A stretch of 64,000 nucleotides of DNA, taken from NCBI GenBank assembly GCA_035610365.1, contig CM069432.1, positions 262,505,177 through 262,569,176 of the forward strand. Reading direction: 5' to 3'. Shown one piece after another: positions 34,556-46,420 of this stretch. The position numbers and the translations under genes were made by a program. The notes beneath the pieces are model-generated. The model saw nothing but the letters and a program-made list of their open reading frames with translations, had not been told where the DNA came from and did no database searches. Numbering within the stretch: the stretch's first letter is position 1; each line of letters begins with the position of its first letter. This stretch comes from Aquatica leii. Lineage: Eukaryota > Arthropoda > Insecta > Coleoptera > Lampyridae.

Positions 34556-36062
34556 CTGGGTGTCCCAGAATAATGCGGACAATCTTCCGGATTCCGATAG
34601 GACACACAAAAAAACAATATGACACAATATGTTTCGACAGCTTAAATGTTGAACTAAAAAAAAATACTCGACATCGATAAAATGAACTATTTACCAAAGC
34701 AAAATATTCTGGTTCAATATGGTTTTAATTGAATATTTTTTTGTGTCTGTTCAACATGAGCTCCTTCTACTGTTATGCATTCTCTATCTCTAAGAATTGA
34801 AGATTGTCGGACTCTCCACAATGCCTCAACATTAGCCTACAAATGGTCCAATTAAATGTTGCTCGATTATTCCGGCACCCACGTTGGTGGGTTGAAATTT
34901 ATGTTGATCATACAACCTCTTTTCATAAATGCAACTTATCGGAGTTTATAATGCCGTTTTTAGAAAATTTAACTTTGTTTGTAAAGAAAAGTGAACTAGT
35001 GAAATTTGAACCGTTTCTGTGTCGATTAGAAGATTATGGGCAATCAAACTGGACAGCTAATTTTTGTACATTTATAGAAAGATCTGCTTCTACGGCATTT
35101 AAGATGAAGACCCTCACCGCGATTGATTTGATTTCCACAACGGTAACTGGTCAAGTTTTTCTAAAATTATTTACCACGTTTTACATTAAATCTCTATCAC
35201 GGGGTTTCTAAAACGCCAGTGCCTACCATCCGAAACTGCTGAAATAAATATCTTTATTTAAATCGCCCAGGAAACCATAGGAACAAAGAAGATATCGTAG
35301 TAAAACACCCCAGACTTAGGCTTGGTCATAGTCTTTTCTTGAGAGCCAAGACAAGAAGTAGAACTTGGCCTTTGCCGTATTGTCGTTCGTGAACCCAAAC
35401 AAACTGACGTTTCGCAAGACATTGCAGTTTGCATCTTCACTGTCAGTGACATTTACCACTCTGAAGATGCAAGCTGCAATGTCTTGCGAAACGTCAGTTT
35501 GTTTGGGTTCACGAACGACAATACGACAAAGGCTAAGTTCTACTTCTTGTTTTGGCTCTCAAGAAGAGACTATGACCAAGCCTAAGTCTGGGTGCTTTAC
35601 TACGACGCGGTCTAAGCCGAAAGTCGCTTATAATCTTAAACATAACAACCGCGAAAGCTTAAGGTTTTATAAGATATCAATGCAAAAAGCCATATTTTGT
35701 TTTCGTAAACAGCTCATTTTATCGAGGTCGATCAAGATTACGTTTTTTTAGTTGAAGGTTTAAGCTGTTCAAAAATATTGTTGTGTCCGTATCGGACAGG
35801 TTGTAAAAAATAGGATTACTGTGTTAGAGCTAATCCGTCCTTGGCAAACTAAGTAAGCCGAATGTTAATAAAGGTTCAGGTTAAAGAGACTTACCTAGTA
35901 TTTCAAGAGTTATTTTATATCAAACGGTTTTCAGGGGCGTCCGTTATGAGCCCGTATCGCCGTAGGTAGGGCCGTAGAAAAAAAAATGTATAGAAACTTG
36001 TCATATTATTTTTGTGTCCTATCCGAATCCACGATATTCTCCACAAATTCTGGGACACCCTG
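34556..36062. mobile_element. 1.5 kb element with ~65-bp inverted repeats, non-autonomous
   Basis: Left end (34556-34623) begins CTGGGTGTCCCAGAAT, right end (35999-36062) is its inverse CAGGGTGTCCCAGAAT; similarity continues through GATAGGACACA to ATATGACA. TA lies outside the left end, TG outside the right. No transposase is recognised in the interior; the frame at 34804-35211 (135 aa) has no family resemblance. A large hairpin (35297-35603) sits inside. End sequences are of the kind seen in Tc1/mariner-superfamily elements, but this is only a likeness. Confidence 0.75.
35297..35603. repeat. Long hairpin, ~143-bp arms, 20-nt loop
   Basis: 35297-35440 is the reverse complement of 35461-35603 with about eight differences; the loop is 35441-35460. 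Both arms contain GAAGATGCAA, CTTGCGAAACGTCAG and TTTGGGTTCACGAACGACA. Because it is an inverted repeat, the same peptide-like frame (AMSCETSVCLGSRTTIRQR) appears on both strands; I do not take it as coding. A transcript across it would form a long double strand. Confidence 0.9.
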
Positions 36063-36545
36063 TGTACATTAAGTGTTGTAATACGCCAAAATTTGGCCTT
36101 TGGGGTAACATGTTTTGTTATTTGCCGCACTTTTAAATACATATCTACTTTTTGCACACCGTTATCATACGGTTGATCTTGGTAGTCCATAATGATCACA
36201 CTATCATGCTCAAACTTGTTCAAAATTATTGCTGCAGTATCTTGAGCAGATTTGGTTCCCGTTTTAATAAAATTTTTATTTTTTGCGCTACCATAACTGG
36301 TCTGTGAACGTCATCTTCTACAATTTCAACAACACATAAACGTGTGAGGCTTTTTTGTTTTAGATAAGCTAGCAAGATAGTCTCTTATCACAAGCAGGAC
36401 AAGTTCTAAAACAGTATCGATATTTACTCAGTTTTGTTCGGCCATATGAATCATGAATAACGTTAAATAATATCTCATTGATGATTGAACAAATATTTGT
36501 TTGTTGATTAAAATAATAGTTCACACAGTATAAATATTTGTTGTA
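36063..36545. other. Spacer between two inverted-repeat elements
   Basis: Nothing recognised. A minus-strand frame (35915-36223) runs across the element boundary and has no family resemblance. Confidence 0.5.
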
Positions 36546-37692
36546 CACTCAAGAAATGAAAAAACGGGACACTAGGTACTTGTTTTTAAGTACAAACGTA
36601 GAACTGTGTAAACGTGGTTTAACAACAACATAGATCTTAAACAATTTATGTAAATTTTACTCAGCATTATTTTTACTGTGAAAAATGTTCATGTTTATTA
36701 TAAATTTCTTGTTTTTTTATGAAAAATTCTGTGACTGATGGTTCTTCAAATATTTTTATTTTTCTTTTTTAGTTTTATTGCCTCTTACCTTTAACTTTAA
36801 ACAATTCATTTTATTGAATACGTTTTTTGTTTAAATTTATTACAAACGTCTTGAAATTTATAAAACAAATTACTTTTTTTATTTTGTTCAATTTTCTAAT
36901 TGCAATTGAATGCGTTTCTGTTTCTCTTTTTACAGTTTTTTTTTTACTATTAATTGAAGTGCTTAGTTTTTTTATTTTGTATTATAATTTTTTTTACCAA
37001 AAGCTTTATATTGAAAAGACGAAATTCTCTTTTTTTCTTCATTTTGTAGTGTACTTTGCTTTTTTTACATTTTTTCACTTTACTTCATTTTTCTAGTCAA
37101 TAAACATATTGTTATATGCTTTCTTCATTTTAAATTGTTGGTTTACTATATTTATGTTCTTTCATAAAATAAATTTCTACCAATTTATTCAAAAAAATCG
37201 TAGTCCTTAGTTTGCGTTTTTTTACATTCTTAACTTTTCAACGTTTTTCTTTAAGAACTATTTCCCCTTTTTCTTTCCTTGATTTTTCCTTTAAAGTTTT
37301 TCTGAATCAAATTTCTATTATTTTAAAAAAATTATAATCGATGACATTTTTCTGCTTTAATTTGTACGTCAAATACGTCCAACTTCCTTTTTTTGTATTT
37401 AGTTTTCATACTTCATTTTGTATACTTGGTCGCTAAGGAAATAATTCTAAATTTTGTTTACTGCTATTTTGCTGCTTTTTATAATATACACTTTTTACAA
37501 TTTCAATAAGCGTATGTTCGTGATTAAGGTTATGAAATTATCAATTTTGGAAAAATTAGAGTAATTATTTAATTCGTAATAATAGTCTTGTAAATTTTGT
37601 TTAAATCATAACTAAAAAATTGCTCCTTAACATAATTGCAATATATTTATACTTAGAATCAGTTAGTGTCCCGTTTTTTCTTTTCTCGAGTG
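36546..37692. mobile_element. 1.15 kb non-autonomous element with 29-bp inverted repeats
   Basis: Ends at 36546-36574 and 37664-37692 match at 27 of 29 positions (right end inward: CACTCGAGAAAAGAAAAAAC, then GGGACACTA). Both are flanked by TA (36544-36545 and 37693-37694), as for Tc1/mariner insertions. The interior is T-rich with no transposase; the 89-residue frame at 36827-37096 is a translation of T-runs. Confidence 0.85.
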
Positions 37693-40600
37693 TACATCTA
37701 AATACGTTTATCGTTTTGGAATTTTAACATTTGTAGAAATGTAAGTACAAGTAAAGTTTTGTAATCCTTAAAAATCATAGTTAGAATGACAGTGTTTTCT
37801 GCTTTGCAGAAATTGTTTTTATACTTAGAAGCACTACGGAGTCAACACATGATAATGTTATTTCAAAAACATCAATAAAAATGTACGAGTTTTAATGCTG
37901 TGAGTAACTAATTACAATCAAGATTTTTTATCATTGCCTTTTATGGTTAGGCAGGTACGGTTTCGATAGTGCCAGTTTACACTTGAGCACGTATTAGTTT
38001 AAATTGTATAGTAATTAATATTAATTGTATAATAAAGTAATTAATTGTGAGAAACCAGACCAGAAACTATACACTGATGTTTAGAAAGATTGTGTGTACA
38101 TAAAATGTGTTGTTTTTCGTGTGATTTTTCTTATATGGAACAAACTGATGGTGAGCTTTTTTTTATTGTATCAATCAATATTTAAAAGGTTTGGATTTAC
38201 ATTTGTTAATCACATTTTGTTCTGCGGTCATTCTTTTGCTCTTAGTCTTAATATAAAACAGAATTTGGTATTTGGTACTTGTCACTATACATTAAGATTG
38301 TAATATAATGACTAAAATTGTACGAAAGCAAATTAAACGTCTCATTAAACAACTTAAAAAAGTTTCCCAAATTTAAATGTGTTCAAATTTAATTTACAAA
38401 TAGAAACACGAACAAAAACCGAGTCTTTTTAATTATATTTTACCGCATCACTTAGCCCCATATTGAAAACATAAATTTGTGATACACGAATTAAATCTTC
38501 CAGAAGCTGAGAGTCTGCACCTGCAAAAACGGAGGGATGCGTTTGGCGCCTCATCTTTAAAATGCCTTTTACGGTTCTAACATCAATAAATGAAAGTTTT
38601 AAAGCTTTTTTGGGTTATATTTAAGTGTTGACAGATGTCATAGTTGACGGTCAGTAGCGTTAATGGATCTGCTTTATGTTTCCGTAATGTGATATATTTG
38701 TAGACCAATATACTAATTAATTTAAACGTTTTTCGGTTTTATATTGGACGTTTTATCGTGAAAAAGATGGTGGGTTAGGCAAAAGGTGGGGTTGAAACAC
38801 TTTTTTATCTTTTTACGATGACTGACATGTTGTAGATATCTTAAAGGCTGGAGCAGGTGACTGCTGATGTCATTAGCGAATTGCATACGGTGATGTTTTA
38901 TGCCGGAAGAACGAGGAAATATTAAAGACAGTTTCGCATAATACTTGTAAACAGAAACCATAAAATTCGCTTTTTGATATGTTTCAAAGATGGCACCGAA
39001 AATGATTCATGACTTCCAATTATTTTACTTTTTGAAGTTTGTTTAAGTAATTGTATCATGTTTTCAGTTTTCTTTTATTAAGTTTGTTAATGCTGTATAG
39101 GTCTACAATTTTGAGTTTTTATTTTGTTGTAATGATTGGATCAATTTTCCACTTTAATTATTCGAATCCTTTTGACTCGTTCACTTAAAACAGTCGTTCG
39201 TAGTGATTCGTTCAGTGATTGAAACGTTGTTCCCCAGGTTTAGCGTTCATTTTGTTTTGTGTTTGAATGCGCATTTAGTACTAAGAAGCGGCTCTGGAGA
39301 TGAGTGAATCAGTGAACGAATCCAAACAATAAATTTTCTTAAAGATTCGTTCATTTGCCTCAGCTTATTTAAGCAACAATTTTTTTTTAACAATTGTTAC
39401 TTCAGATTTTTTTATCTTAATGCAAGCACAGTAGGGTTAGATTATTTTCATCGACACATTTTTCTATAAAAGATAAAATAGAAACCGATTTTTAATTCTT
39501 TAAGTTGCCGACCTTGTGATTTTACCAAACAACATTTAACTATACAGGACACCTATTGAAGTTGAAAATGTTTTGCACTCTTTATTACAGTGTAATACGA
39601 TATTGACCGAAATAGTAATGCACTCGAGGATTAAACGAAACATTATCCTTTAAACTTGTGTAATTTAATCCAAGTAGTTTTGTGTAGTCGCTTCCCAGCT
39701 TGATAATCCTGTTTAATCTTCACAGTTATACGATTACTTCCAATGCATCATTTATCCTTTTATAAGATACGAAAAAATACGCAGATAATGATCATTCTTA
39801 AAATTCCAAAATGTCTGAAATGAATCCAGCGATGTCTAGACCTCCCCAGATCAAGTTGTCTGTCAGTCAAAGGTAATCCGAGCCATGTGCGAGTAGTTAG
39901 CTAACAGGATACGGATATGCAAGCGCCACCAACACTCAAATTATGCTGAATTATCTTCTAATTTGGAACACCCATAAGGAAGTAAATTATAGCTCAATTA
40001 TAATTATTCGAAATGCCTTCTAGGAATACTTAATTTAATGTTGTTTACACAAAGTTTTTTTTTAATAACAGCCTTGTGGCCGAAACGTGTCTAAACACGT
40101 TAACGTTTCAATTTAATTTGGCGTGGAACTAATTTTTAATTAGATTAAATTTAATTTGTTTTTTATGTTTGGAGAAATCGAATTGATTAAGGGCGCAAAT
40201 TTACGATGAGATTTTTTCACGAACAGCAGGCTTCCGGCGCCAACCGTTTTGACGAACGGTAGGGTCACCATCTATTAGATTTTATCTTTTTGAATAAGAG
40301 AAAAGGTGAATCTATTGGTTTTTATGTTAACCACAGAATTGTGCATTCGTTTTCTTAATTGGAATTTATAATCCTTAACTACTGTGTTGTCTTTAAATTT
40401 ATAGACTAACAAAAGAGTTTCAGGCAATTTCAGTTATTTGTCAAATTGTTTTTATTTTATAGTTTAAAAAAAGCTACAACAGTGCCATTATTTCGTTTAC
40501 GAAACAAAAAGTGTTGCTTCTATTTTGAGTAAATCTTCGTATATGATTGGATTTCTCTAGGTTCGATCATCAGAATGTTTAGAAAAATGTTGGAACCTGA

Positions 40601-41084
40601 TGACTTCAGGATTAATTAACTAAGAAGAATCATGAAAGACCCACCACTAGTTTGAAAATATTTTGCTGTTTCTTTTTTTATGTTAGAAGTTCGTTCTATT
40701 TGATCTATCGATCGTGGTAATTTTTACTCATTCATTTCGTTTAATAGTAGACGAAATCGTGTGCTAAACAATTAATTGAAACCACTTTTAATTAATCGCA
40801 TTATTGTAGAATATGAATGAGTAAAAAATTAATTAATATTCTACAGGTCTCAAATCATAACTAAAAATTCGGATTTTAAGTGATGAATAAATGTTTAATC
40901 GTTATCCAAATAATTTGAAATGATAAACTAGGATTTAATCATTTTTCTAATTCTGAATGCCAAAGGTTAATCTTGTTAATCTTAGTTTTTTTATTTTAAA
41001 TTAAATGATCATTTATTCAATCTTATGTTTCCAGAAGAATAAACAAAAATTCATTCTTTGTCACTTAGAAATAGTTTTTTTTTA
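37693..41084. other. Intergenic DNA with scattered repeat traces
   Basis: No supported gene. At 39165-39365 the words TTCGTTCA and TGAACGAA recur in both orientations (for example GATTCGTTCAGTGATT and GAATCAGTGAACGAATCC), resembling words in the tandem array that follows. At 39811-39872 an ATG frame MSEMNPAMSRPPQIKLSVSQ ends at AAG/GTAATC, the form of a first coding exon, but nothing downstream supports it. At 40075-40090 GGCCGAAACGTGTC stands out without explanation. The minus-strand frame at 38722-38961 (79 aa) is not recognised. Confidence 0.4.
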
Positions 41085-41687
41085 AATTTGTAAATATCAG
41101 TTGAATGACGAATAATATTTATTCGTTACTCAAAATCACTTTTTTGTTTCAGTCGTCACTTAACACCGTTCGATTGACAAATAAATATGCACGTGTCACT
41201 CAAGACTATTTGAATGATGATTGAATTTTACATAATGAGTACGCATTTATTTGTAACTTGAAATAATTAAAAAACTATTGAATTTTTATTTGGTATTCAT
41301 CAATTTTATATAAAAAATATCAGTAATGAAACCATTAACTTAACATCTACATTTTGACTGATTAACTTTAAAGTCATTTATACTGATTTGTTGAGTGAAC
41401 GAATAATAAATTTAAAATCGATTGTTGAGTGAACGAATAAAAAATTAAAAATCGATTTTGTATGTAAATCGACGAACGACTTGGTTTACAAGTAAACGAA
41501 ATAATTCACTGAATCTGTTTTAATATTTGTTGGTTTAGGAATTTTCTGTTCCTTATCTGAATATTTTTTTAACACAACATATATGACAATGCTAATTGCC
41601 TTTTGAATTTATACTTTGACATGATATTTTTCTTAAAATTACAAAACACAATGTCATTGATAGAAACAATCAAATTGTATGAAATAC

Positions 41688-41780
41688 AACCGGTTTTTGG
41701 TTATAAATATTTAGATGACTACAGTATTTGTACCAACACGATGGGCGATATGCACGATAGCAGCAGAAGCGCGTTTCTTT
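41688..41780 (+). repeat. Conserved core, copy 1
   Basis: Starts AACCGGTT, then GGTTATAAATA, ACTACAGTATTTGTACCAAC, ACGATGGGCGATATGC, and ends AGCAGAAGCGCGTTT. It is better conserved between copies than the surrounding array. Confidence 0.8.
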
Positions 41781-44700
41781 ATCTGTAAATACCATGAAAT
41801 TGTATAATTTGCACTATCGTGTATAAAAATGTTTTAAGAACCGAGAAACAATAATTTCTAAAAAGAAAATTTTATGATTTGTCATTTCAAATTAGTATGT
41901 TTGTTTTTAATGTCAGTTGAATGACGAATAAATATTTATTCATGACTAAAAATCGTTCGAACGATAATTTAATATTGATTTGTCACTTAACATCGTTTAA
42001 ATGATAATTAAATATGCATGTGGCACTCAAAATTGTTTGAATGATTTAATTTTATTTCTGGCTCAACATTATTTAAATAATGAATAGGTTTTTATTCATT
42101 CATTCATTAAGTAATCAAAATTTTTATTTGTTATTCATGAATTTTATATAAAAAATATCAGTAATGAAACTATTAATGAACTGTATTATCTCTTTTATTA
42201 TTTTATAAATTGGTAACAGCGTGTTATTATTTGTTACTGATATTTACGTCTATTTCTCAAAGAATGATTTGATTGCAATATTATTGACCTAGTGGACTGC
42301 AATTCTTAATGTAACTAATGTCAGAGTATACATTTTTGGTTTCTTAACACTCGTGTTTCGACTGATTAACTTTAAAGAGTCATTTACACTGATTTGTTAA
42401 GTGAACGAATCATAAACTTTAAATCGATTGTGTTTGTGAATCGACGAATGATTTGGTTTACAAATGAACGAAATGATTCACTAAATCTGTTTAGGGATTA
42501 ATTGCTTTATGAATTTTCTATTTCTGTTTTAAATATTTTTTAACACATTAGTGAAAACTATAAGAATCACTTTGTACTTCAAATATGTCACAATTTACAC
42601 ATACGTTACTATGTTTTTCTGTAAAAAACCATTAAATTGTATAATTTGCACCATTGTTTGTAAAAATGTTTTAAGAAACGGAAAACAACACTTCATATAA
42701 ACCAAATTTTATTATTTATCACTTAAAATAAATATTTTTGTTTTTAATCTCAGTTGAATGACGAATAAATATTTACTCATTACTCATAATTGTTTGAACG
42801 ACAATTTAATATTTATTTGTTACTTAACATCGTTCAAATGATAAATAAACATGCATGTGTCACTGAAAATTATTAGAATGATGATTGAATTTTATTCTGG
42901 CTCAATATCGTTTAAATGATGAATAGGTTTTTATTCATAACTTTAAGTAATCAAAAAACGATTGAATTTTTATTTATTATTCATGAATTTGATATAAAAA
43001 ATATCAGTAATGTATTGTCTCTTTTATTTTCTTACAAATTAGCATCAGCATGTTCTCATTCGTACTGATATTTACGTTTACTTCTAAAGGATGATTTGAT
43101 CGCAGCATTATTGACCTAATAGACTACAATTCTTAATGTAAGTAATGGCATAGTATACATTTTTGCTTTCTAACATTTGCGTTTGGACTGATTAACTTTA
43201 TAGAGTTTTTTATACTAATTTGTTGAGTGAACGAATCATAAACTTTAAATCGATTGTGTTAATCGGTGAATGGTTTGGTTTACACGTAAACGAAATGATT
43301 TACGAAATCTGTTATAAGATTCGTTCGTTTATGAATTTTCTATATCAGTTCTAAATATTTTTTAACGCATTAATGAAAACACTAAGAACAATTCTGTAAA
43401 TTCAAATATGTGACAATTTACACATACATTACAGTGTTTTTCTGTAAAAAAACCATCAAATTGTATAATTTGCACCATTGCTCGTAAAAAGCTTTTAAGA
43501 ACCGAGAAACAAAAGTTCATAAAAAGCAAGGTATTAATCACTTATTATTAGTGATTTATTTAAATTTTTAAACATTATTTAATGTTGCTGAATGACGAAT
43601 AAATATTTATTCATTACTCAGAATTGTTCAAACGATCATTCAATTTTCATTCGTCACTTAAAATCGTTCGAATGATAAATAAATGTGCATGCGTCACTCA
43701 AGATTATTTGAATGATGAATGAATTTTATTTGTGGTTCAACATCGTTTAAATTATGAATATATTTTTATTCATAACTTTAACTAAGAAAAAAGTGGTAGA
43801 TATTTTATTTGTTATTCATCAATTTTATATAAAAAAATATCACTAAGGAAACCATTAATGAACTGTATTATCTCTTTTATTTTCTCACAAAATGGTTTTA
43901 TAAAATTTGTTGTAAGGGTATTTTCATTCGGTACTGATATTTGCGTCTACTTCTTAAAGAATGATTTGATTGCAAGATTATTGACTTAGTGGACTGCAAT
44001 TCCTAATGTAACTAAAGTCAGAGAATACATTTTTGCTTTACGACTGATTAATTTTGAAGAGTCTTTTATACTTATTTCTAAAGTGAGCGAATCATCAACT
44101 TAAAATCGATTGTGTTTGTTAAACGGCAACTGACTTGGTTTACAAGTAAACGAAACGATTCTCTGAATACAGAAATAAGTATGTAGATATGTTTATTTTT
44201 AAAGAGACATTGCTTCAGCTAAGTATTTTTCTCAACTTTGCATTAATTCTATATAAACAGATAAAAAAGTATTGATTTTTTAAATAATAATTAAACATCA
44301 AGTCGATAGTATACAAGAGAAACATAAGTTCAAACTTGGCTCACTTCCAAAATATTTCAAGAACCAAAAAACAAAAGTTCATAAAAAGCAAGGTATTTAT
44401 CACTTAGAATTAGTGATTTATCTAAATTTTTATACATTATTCAATGTGGCTGAATGACGAATAAATATTTATTCATTACTCAGAATCGTTCAAACGATAA
44501 TTCATTCGTCACTTAACATCGTTCGAATGATAAATAAATGTGTATGAGTCACTCAAGATTATTTGAATGATGATTAAATTTTATTTGTGGTTCAACATCG
44601 TTTAAAGTATGAATAGATTTTTATTTATAACTTTAAGTAAGAAAAAAGTGATATATTTTATTTGTTATTCATTCATTTTATATAAAAAATATCAATAATG

Positions 44701-45782
44701 AACTGTATTATATCTTTTATTTTCTCACAAATTGGTTTTATAAAATTTGTTATCGGGGTGTTTTCATTCGGTACTGATATTTACGTCTACTTTTTAAAGA
44801 ATGATTTGACTGCTAGATTATTGACCTAGTGTACTGCAATTCCTAATGTAACTAATGTCAGAGTATACGTTTTTGCTTTAAGACTGATTAACTTTGAAGA
44901 CTCTTTTATACTGATTTGTTAAGTGAGCGAATCATCAACTTAAAATCGATTGTATTTGTGAAACGGCAACTGACTTGGTTTACAAGTGAACGAAATGATT
45001 CTCTGAATGCAGAAATAATATGTAAATATATTTTTTTAAAGAGACATTGCTTGAGCTAAGCATTATTCTCAACTTTGCATAAATTCTATATAAATATATA
45101 ATAAATATATTTTAAATAATAATTGAACATCAAGTCTATAGTATACAAAAGAAACATAAGTTCAAACTTGGCTCAGTTCCAAAATGTTTTAAGAACCGAA
45201 AAACAAAAGTTCATAAAAGCAAGGTGTTAATCAGTTAGAATTGTGATTTATTTAAATTTTTAAACATTATTCCATGCGGCTGAATGACGAATAAATATTT
45301 ATTCATTACTCAAAATCGTTCGAACGACAATTTCGAATGATAAATAAATGTGCATGCGTCACTCAAGATTATTTGAATGATGATTAAATTTTATTTGTGG
45401 TTCAACATTGTTTAAATTGTAAATAGATTTTTATCCACAAGTTTAAGTAACTAATCATGGAAGTTTTATTTGTTATTTATAAATTCTTCTGGCAGATTAT
45501 ATATTTTTGTCATTAAACGAATAAACTTAAAAATGATTGATGTGTTTGTGAGTCGTGGAAAACGACTCGGTTTAAAAGTGAACGAAATAATTTACTGAAT
45601 TCTGAATATTTTTGAATTGTTGAAGCATTAAGAACAATTTTAGTTGTACTTCAAATATGTCACAATTTGCACATTCATTACAATGTTTTTTGTTTGTCTA
45701 ATCGTCTTTTAATTTATACTTTGATATTTTTCTTAAAACTATAAAGCACAATTGATAGCGAGAATCATGGCGTATAAAAAAT

Positions 45783-45885
45783 AACCGGTTCTTGGTTATA
45801 AGTATTCAGATGACTACAGTATTTGTACCAACACGATGGGCGATATGCAAATCTACTAACCCGATAGTAGTAGCACGTTTTTTTG
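45783..45885 (+). repeat. Conserved core, copy 2
   Basis: AACCGGTT, TTGGTTATAAGTA, then the same ACTACAGTATTTGTACCAAC and ACGATGGGCGATATGC words as copy 1, with an added AAATCTACT segment shared with copy 3. Confidence 0.8.
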
Positions 45886-46291
45886 GGAAACAAACCGTTA
45901 AATTGTCTATGTTGCACTATTATCCGTAAATATTTTTTTGTCGAATGAAGTATTAATATCGTAACAGGTTTACTTGTATTAGTTTTACAACACTTTGATG
46001 AATATGATTATTTTGACTTTAAAGAATCAATCTAGCGCTATCAGGAACCGATTCAGAGTCGTTCGTTCCCAATTACATTGGTGAAAGCATTAAAAATTGT
46101 TCTGTAGTTGAAATATGTGGCAATTTTCACTAACATTACAATGTACGGGCATCGAATTACATTTGCACTTTACTGTTGATATTTATCTCGAAATCATGAA
46201 AGAAAAAGGTCAATGGCGGCAATGTTGTTTGCAAACAAAGTAATGTAGGTAATTGATAGAAAGAATCAAAATGAACATTTTATAAAAATAT

Positions 46292-46395
46292 AACCGGTTG
46301 CTGATTATAAATAATCAGATGAGTCGAGTGTTTGTACTAACACGATGGGTGATATGCAAATCTACTTGCGTGATAGTAGCAGAAGCGCGTTTTCT
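46292..46395 (+). repeat. Conserved core, copy 3
   Basis: AACCGGTT, ATTATAAATAATCAGATGAG, TTTGTACTAACACGATGGG, GATATGCAAATCTACT, AGCAGAAGCGCGTTTTC. Lies about 509 bp after copy 2. Confidence 0.8.
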
Positions 46396-46420
46396 TGTAA
46401 AAAACATTAAAATTGTCTAG

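Larger units (their letters stand above)
41085..46420 (+). repeat. Tandem array, unit about 830 bp, six to seven copies
   Basis: The marker TGAATGACGAATAA followed by ATATTTA occurs at about 41100, 41917, 42750, 43583, 44449 and 45279; spacings are 817, 833, 833, 866 and 830 bp. Each unit has in order: short words GTCACT...GATTATTTGAATGATG, TATAAAAAATATCA, GACTGATTAACTTT, GTGAACGAA with AAATCGATTG, and ATTGTATAATTTGCAC. Units differ at many positions and by small indels, so homogenisation is not recent. The first unit and the terminal units also carry a ~100 bp core (41688, 45783, 46292) that is missing from the middle ones. No protein is encoded. Family unknown. Confidence 0.88.

Noticed and set aside
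35258-35751. Two similar protein frames on opposite strands
   Set aside because: Explained by the long hairpin: each arm gives the same translation.
36827-37096. 89-residue hydrophobic, membrane-like frame
   Set aside because: It is a translation of T-runs inside a non-autonomous element; Phe and Leu content follows base composition.
39811-39872. First-exon-like ATG frame ending at a GTAATC donor
   Set aside because: Too short and alone; kept only as a note in the spacer entry.
40075-40110. GGCCGAAACGTGTC as a Penelope-like trace
   Set aside because: No reverse transcriptase or GIY-YIG frame nearby.
40550-40575. tRNA-like GGTTCGATC
   Set aside because: No cloverleaf arms could be drawn around it.
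41085-46420. CRISPR array
   Set aside because: The repeat unit is ~830 bp and diverged, in a eukaryotic genome.
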